Source: Campylobacterota bacterium
Lineage (GTDB): Bacteria > Campylobacterota > Campylobacteria > Campylobacterales > Sulfurovaceae
Length of the DNA stretch: 9,882 nt
Direction of reading: 5' to 3'
NCBI GenBank assembly: GCA_003646505.1
Contig: QMKT01000053.1
Coordinates: forward strand, 1 to 9,882
Each line of letters opens with the position of its first letter. Position 1 is the first letter of the stretch. The notes beneath the pieces were generated by a model. The model was not told the origin of the DNA, did not search any database, and saw only the letters and a program-made list of their open reading frames with translations. This document shows positions 6,474 through 9,882 of this stretch, one piece after another. Made by a program: the position numbers and the translations under genes.

Positions 6474-6824
6474 CTAGTTTAAAAGTTCCACAATATTTTC
6501 AATAGGACGTCCAATAGCCGCTTTTCCATCTTTTATTACAATAGGTCTTTCAATGAGTTTAGGATTATCTACCATCGCTTTTATGAGTTTATCTTCATCA
6601 GTTTCATCTTTAAGATTCAGCTCTTTATAGATATCTTCTTTTGTACGCATGAGTTCCCTCGCACCGATGCCTAACATTCTAAGCATTTCAACTAATTCTT
6701 CTTTACTCGGTGGAGTGTCAAGATACTTCACTATTTCTGCATCTATACCTTTCTCTTCTAAGAGTGTTGCAGCGTTTCTTGACTTGGAACATCTTGGGTT
6801 ATGCCAGATGGTTACATTTGCCAT
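6474..6824 (-). CDS. yfgD: ArsC/YfgD-family reductase (arsenate reductase-like)
   Basis: The 116-residue protein has the thioredoxin-like fold of glutaredoxin-dependent arsenate reductases. It resembles E. coli YfgD along its full length more than plasmid ArsC: HNPRCSKSRN (8-17), ARELMRTKEDIYKELNL (55-71) and AMVDNPKLIERPIV (83-96) are near matches. The catalytic cysteine is C12, and R60, R93 and R106 stand at the places of the arsenate-binding arginines of ArsC. No arsR, arsB or acr3 gene is nearby, so an arsenic-resistance role is not supported by context and the substrate remains open. The ATG has an AAGGA site and lies inside the 3' end of ppk2 (26-bp overlap), so this is the last gene of the lolA operon. 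The Spx-like relatives are less likely because of the CSKS active site with a single Cys. Confidence 0.85.
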   Translation of the reverse strand: MANVTIWHNPRCSKSRNAATLLEEKGIDAEIVKYLDTPPSKEELVEMLRMLGIGARELMRTKEDIYKELNLKDETDEDKLIKAMVDNPKLIERPIVIKDGKAAIGRPIENIVELLN

Positions 6825-7647
6825 TGTATTTTCCTTTATTGTGTAATGTGACTATTTTTTTATCTACGCCTGTAATGACATTTTCATCTTTACCGTCATA
6901 GTCAATACTTGAAAGCATATACCTTACTGCATTGATACGGGCCCGTTTTTTGTCGTTTGCATTAAGTTCACACCATGGAGCATGTACTGTACCTGAAATT
7001 CTAAACATTTTATCACGTAAGGTCACATACTGTTCATATGCCTTATGCGATTTGTAGTCAAGATCGGAGAGCTTCCAGCTCTTCAAAGGATCATCTTCTC
7101 TATCTTTGAGACGACCTGCCTGTGTTTTAAAGGAGATATTGAGGTAAAACTTGAAAAGAATTAGCCCATCATCTATCAGCATCTCTTCCACACCATTAAC
7201 CTGTCTGTAAAAATGGTCATGCTGTTCTTGTGTACAAAAGCCAAATATCTGTTCTATCCCTGCTCTGTTGTACCAAGATCTATCAAAAAAGACAATCTCC
7301 CCAGCATTTGGTACCTGCTTTATATGGCGTTGAAAATACCACTGTCCCAACTCTTTTGAATTTGGTTTAGTTAATGCTACTGAACGTGCTTCTCTTGGAT
7401 TCAAGTAATTATTGAACTCTTTGATCGTAGAACTTTTACCTGCCGTATCCATCCCTTCAAAAAGAACTAAAAGACGTTTATTGTTATCTATCACCCATTT
7501 TTGAAGTTTAACAAGTTCATATTGTAACTTTAATGATTCATCTTCATAGAATTCTCGTTCTATATTGCCATTTTTTTTAAAAACCTTGGAAAGTTTTTTT
7601 TGATATTCAGCAATCTTTGTAGTATAGATTATTTTTTGATTATGCAT
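6799..7647 (-). CDS. ppk2: polyphosphate kinase 2 (PPK2), class I type
   Basis: PPK2 enzymes transfer phosphate between polyphosphate and nucleotides, mostly making GTP or ATP from the diphosphates; Campylobacter jejuni PPK2 favours GTP. I place the start at ATG 7647, which has GGAG six bases upstream and gives 282 residues; an in-frame GTG at 7695 has no such site. The P-loop is GMDTAGKSST (65-74), with Met, Thr and Ser-Ser where many class I enzymes have GRDAAGKGGT. Walker B is VFFDRSWYNRAG (119-130), and the lid region RLKDREDDPLKSWKLSD (179-195) supplies the basic residues over the active site. The single-domain length fits class I/III, and the QWYFQRH and FCTQEQ stretches resemble class I. 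The gene overlaps the end of rmuC by 8 bp and that of the arsC-like gene by 26 bp. Confidence 0.92.
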   Translation of the reverse strand: MHNQKIIYTTKIAEYQKKLSKVFKKNGNIEREFYEDESLKLQYELVKLQKWVIDNNKRLLVLFEGMDTAGKSSTIKEFNNYLNPREARSVALTKPNSKELGQWYFQRHIKQVPNAGEIVFFDRSWYNRAGIEQIFGFCTQEQHDHFYRQVNGVEEMLIDDGLILFKFYLNISFKTQAGRLKDREDDPLKSWKLSDLDYKSHKAYEQYVTLRDKMFRISGTVHAPWCELNANDKKRARINAVRYMLSSIDYDGKDENVITGVDKKIVTLHNKGKYNGKCNHLA

Positions 7648-9190
7648 CTTTCTCTCCAGCCAGTCCTTTAGGTATCTTCTTACTGGTTTGGGCACCCAAC
7701 TCTTTCAACTGCTCTACCTGTCGAACAAGATTTCCTTTTCCGTCACTTAATTTATTTCGTGCAGCAGAAAAACTGCCTTGTATGCCGTCAATCTGTTTAG
7801 ATATCTTCATAAGGTCTTCTGAAAAACCAACAAACTTGTCATACATGGCTCCAGCCCTACGTGCAATCTCTTGGGCATTTTGGTTTTGACGTTCAAATTT
7901 CCATACATTTTCAACTGCTCTCATAGCTACGAGTAAGGTAGTTGGTCCAACAAGCAGTATCTTGTTTTTAAAGGCATTGTCATAGATACTGCTGTCATGT
8001 TCAAGTGCTACGGCTAAAGCACCTTCAATGGGCATGAACATAAATATAAAATCTAAAGTATTGACTTCCTTTAAACGTTCATAGTTCTTATTTGCCAGCC
8101 CTTCAACATGTGCTCTTATAGAATTCAAGTGTGTCGTAAGGTGCAATGCTTTAGTCGCATCATCTCCTGCATTAACAAAACGTTCATAGGCAACCAATGA
8201 TGTTTTTGCATCGATAATAAGATCTCGGTTATCGGGCAAATGAACCACAACATCCGGTCGTAAGATCTCATTTTCATCAGTACGTAAACTCACTTCACGT
8301 TCAAACTCATGCCCTTTACGAAGACCGGAAGCTTCCAAGACATTTTCAAGTACCATCTCACCCCAAACGCCTTGTGTTTTACTGTCACCTTTAAGAGCAT
8401 TGGTCAGATTAATAGCATCTTTACTTATCTTCTCATTGAGTTCTTTAAGGGACTTGATCTCATTTTTCAACACTGCTCTGTCTTGACTCTCAGAATTATA
8501 GGTATCGGCAACCTGCTTCTTAAATTCTATAATTTGTGTCTGAAGCGGTTTGATCATATTGTCCAGGTTTTCTTTAGAAAAATCTGCAAATTTTTTCGAG
8601 TTACCTTCAAATACTTTCTTAGCCAATGCTTCAAATTCTTCTTTGATCTCCTGTTTATGACTATACATCATCTCTGATTGCGAAGCAATATGACGTGCCT
8701 CATTCTCCAGTTTCATCAATAAACGTGCATTGTTGATACGAAACTTGCTGTTCTCTTCTTGTATCGTACGGTCATGTGTCTGAAGCTCTTTATGCTCACC
8801 TGACAATACTTCGTAGAGACCTTCTGCACCTTCAAGTTTCGCCTTGATCTGACTTAACTCTTTTTCCAGTTCATTATAATTACCCTGTAACATTAAAAAA
8901 CTTTCATGAGTTGACTTTAAATTCTCTTTTGTTTCATCAAACTGCAGTAAGGCCTGTGTATCACTTGCATTTTGAATTTTATAGGCTTGCAGCTCCTCTT
9001 CCAGTTGGGCGATGTATTCTGCTTTTTCCTTATTGTCAACCTTTGTATTCCAAAACCTGTCTTTATAAGTCTTTACCCTCATAGATGAAACGATCACCAC
9101 CAACACAATGACCATAAATACGACAAGTGCTATGATGGCAAAGAACATTAATGTAGAATCATTTTGTAGTTTTTCTAAAATATTTTGCAA
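7640..9190 (-). CDS. rmuC: RmuC family nuclease-like protein, membrane-anchored
   Basis: RmuC in E. coli limits recombination/inversion at short inverted repeats, and the family carries a PD-(D/E)XK-type nuclease fold; its exact reaction is poorly known. This 516-residue protein has one N-terminal membrane helix (about 15-35), a long coiled coil (about 53-260) and the conserved domain (about 265-470). The signature KGDSKTQGVWGEMVLENVLE (267-286) supplies E278, and RPDVVVHLPDNRDLIIDAKT (311-330) supplies D313, D327 and K329, the expected active-site set. IFMFMPIEGAL (382-392) and LLVGPTTLLVAMRAVENVW (412-430) are also family hallmarks. The start is TTG 9190, with AAGGGG six bases upstream and inside the end of lolA; the next in-frame ATG (codon 15) would cut into the membrane helix. 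It lies two bases after the lolA stop and overlaps ppk2 by 8 bp. Confidence 0.93.
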   Translation of the reverse strand: MQNILEKLQNDSTLMFFAIIALVVFMVIVLVVIVSSMRVKTYKDRFWNTKVDNKEKAEYIAQLEEELQAYKIQNASDTQALLQFDETKENLKSTHESFLMLQGNYNELEKELSQIKAKLEGAEGLYEVLSGEHKELQTHDRTIQEENSKFRINNARLLMKLENEARHIASQSEMMYSHKQEIKEEFEALAKKVFEGNSKKFADFSKENLDNMIKPLQTQIIEFKKQVADTYNSESQDRAVLKNEIKSLKELNEKISKDAINLTNALKGDSKTQGVWGEMVLENVLEASGLRKGHEFEREVSLRTDENEILRPDVVVHLPDNRDLIIDAKTSLVAYERFVNAGDDATKALHLTTHLNSIRAHVEGLANKNYERLKEVNTLDFIFMFMPIEGALAVALEHDSSIYDNAFKNKILLVGPTTLLVAMRAVENVWKFERQNQNAQEIARRAGAMYDKFVGFSEDLMKISKQIDGIQGSFSAARNKLSDGKGNLVRQVEQLKELGAQTSKKIPKGLAGEKDA

Positions 9191-9192
9191 AC

Positions 9193-9720
9193 CTATCCCC
9201 TTATCATGTCGTAATCTTTTGGATAATTACACTTCATTGTTTTTTCAGAAAGGTCACCTTTACCATACTTCATATGTTTAAAGACTATCTGTACTTTATT
9301 TTCCAGATCATCAAAATAGGCAATACTGTGAAGCTTCTGCTTATTGAGCTGAATCGTATATTGTTTATTCTCATACTTGGCAACATAAATATTGGCACTG
9401 TGCAGCTTTGCATTATCTAAAACCTTCGCAATGTCAATCCCTCTAGCTATATAGTAAGATGAAACCTGTTCCAGATCATGGTCCACAACAAGCAGTTCAG
9501 ACCCATTGGTACATACTTCTTTTTTTGTCGGTTGTGTATAGCTCCATTTGAAAAGTCTCTCATTAGAAAAAGAAACTTTCCCCCTATAATCGATGATCTT
9601 ACCTTTTGTATTGGTTATTTTTTGTGTAAAATCAGCTTGAAAATTTTTTGGTAATTCAATGGTCGCACAGGCCATAGATGACAGCAATAGAAGTAACGAT
9701 AACAGTCTAAGATTCGGCAT
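9193..9720 (-). CDS. lolA: outer-membrane lipoprotein carrier LolA
   Basis: LolA takes lipoproteins released by LolCDE at the inner membrane and carries them across the periplasm in its hydrophobic cavity. The 175-residue precursor has a signal peptide: Arg at 5, a leucine-rich core (6-13) and an ACA cleavage site after residue 19. The mature part begins with the family pattern NFQADFTQKITN and continues with KIIDYRGKVSFSNERLFKWSY (41-61), where the Trp of the F/W-K-W motif is present. C70 and C164 are two cysteines of the mature protein and could form a disulfide. The ATG at 9720 is the first possible start, as an in-frame TAA precedes it. There is no good ribosome binding site of its own, and the preceding small ORF ends 14 bases inside lolA, which suggests translational coupling. 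It is followed by rmuC. Confidence 0.9.
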   Translation of the reverse strand: MPNLRLLSLLLLLSSMACATIELPKNFQADFTQKITNTKGKIIDYRGKVSFSNERLFKWSYTQPTKKEVCTNGSELLVVDHDLEQVSSYYIARGIDIAKVLDNAKLHSANIYVAKYENKQYTIQLNKQKLHSIAYFDDLENKVQIVFKHMKYGKGDLSEKTMKCNYPKDYDMIRG

Positions 9721-9802
9721 TTAGTGTCTCACTGTACTGTATTTTACACAAATCATTTAGTGATTTGTTGCACTGCGTTTTAACGCTTGTAATACTTGTC
9801 AT
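9707..9802 (-). CDS. 31-residue small ORF ahead of and overlapping lolA
   Basis: I do not recognise this peptide. The ATG at 9802 follows AAAAAGGA by six bases, one of the strongest ribosome binding sites in the window, whereas lolA has almost none. The product starts MTSITSVKTQC and is polar, rich in Ser, Thr, Lys and Asn, with Cys at 11 and 19 and no hydrophobic stretch, so it is not a signal or membrane peptide. Its TAG (9707-9709) lies 12-14 bases inside lolA in another frame. Two roles fit: a true small protein, or a leader ORF that delivers ribosomes to lolA. An internal hairpin lies at 9748-9768. The reading frame is visible directly; expression is inferred. Confidence 0.5.
   Translation of the reverse strand: MTSITSVKTQCNKSLNDLCKIQYSETLNAES
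9748..9768 (-). promoter_or_regulatory. hairpin inside the leader ORF upstream of lolA
   Basis: ACAAATCA and TGATTTGT form a perfect eight-base stem with a five-base loop, 28 bases upstream of the lolA start codon. A smaller palindrome, GCGTTTTAACGC, lies at 9775-9786. No T tract follows, so it is not a terminator. It may shape the mRNA ahead of lolA. Confidence 0.4.
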
Positions 9803-9825
9803 TTTTTTCCTTTTTATTTAGTAAA

Positions 9826-9831
9826 AATATA
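9826..9831 (-). promoter_or_regulatory. weak candidate -10 box of the lolA operon
   Basis: On the minus strand TATATT lies 23 bases upstream of the small ORF's ATG, in an AT-rich stretch. There is no -35 match at 17 bp (GCACGG). The leader would be about 17 bases, just enough for the ribosome binding site. The true promoter may lie further right. Confidence 0.3.
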
Positions 9832-9882
9832 CCTAATTAGCCCTTGTACCGTGCTAATATCTGTCATATTGTCATAAAATTG

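Noticed and set aside
6474..6824. Arsenic-resistance locus
   Set aside because: The protein resembles YfgD, and no arsR, arsenite pump or other ars gene is nearby.
7648..7695. Longer PPK2 reading frame starting at GTG 7695
   Set aside because: It would overlap rmuC by 56 bp without a ribosome binding site; ATG 7647 has GGAG at six bases and an 8-bp overlap.
9852..9860. TGCTAATAT as an extended -10 of a rightward gene beyond the window
   Set aside because: No -35 and no start codon follow before the window ends, so it cannot be tied to a gene.

Overview
The window looks like chromosomal DNA from a Campylobacterota (formerly epsilonproteobacterial) bacterium, most like the Sulfurovum/Sulfurimonas group. 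The best pointers are the N-terminus of YebC, which has the MGRAFEYRKA... form of that phylum rather than the MAGHSKW... form of most bacteria, the short three-helix ExbB, and a GyrA whose quinolone-pocket residue is Asn as in Helicobacter. The DNA is AT-rich and two long genes start with TTG. The genus is an inference.

Layout from left to right: the 5' three quarters of gyrA runs leftward off the window edge (1-1964). A 229-bp divergent spacer with repeated short motifs separates it from rightward exbB-exbD (2194-3045), the proton-driven motor of a TonB system, with no tonB beside it. Next come a leftward one-domain thioredoxin (3080-3397), a spacer holding a near-perfect REP-like inverted pair (3499-3551), rightward yebC (3610-4347), a third REP-like copy (4361-4380), leftward ybiT-type ABC-F ATPase (4383-5978, TTG start), and a small rightward gene of unknown function (6153-6404).

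The right third is one tightly packed leftward operon, read from right to left: an unrecognised 31-codon small ORF (9802-9707), lolA, rmuC, ppk2 and a YfgD/ArsC-like reductase gene, ending at 6474. Neighbours overlap by 14 bp, sit 1-2 bp apart, overlap by 8 bp and overlap by 26 bp, so one transcript with translational coupling is expected. The functions are mixed: lipoprotein transport to the outer membrane (LolA), membrane-anchored nuclease-like genome maintenance (RmuC), nucleotide charging from polyphosphate (PPK2) and a glutaredoxin-dependent thiol reductase fold (ArsC/YfgD).

Most genes are ordinary housekeeping genes and no defence system, prophage, tRNA, rRNA or CRISPR array is visible. 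The parts worth a second look are small: the 31-codon ORF with a strong ribosome binding site whose end overlaps the start of lolA, the REP-like elements flanking yebC with a compensatory base-pair change, an 11-bp-spaced direct repeat beside the exbB -10 box, a hairpin plus mini-ORF that could gate exbD translation, and the orphan 83-residue protein.
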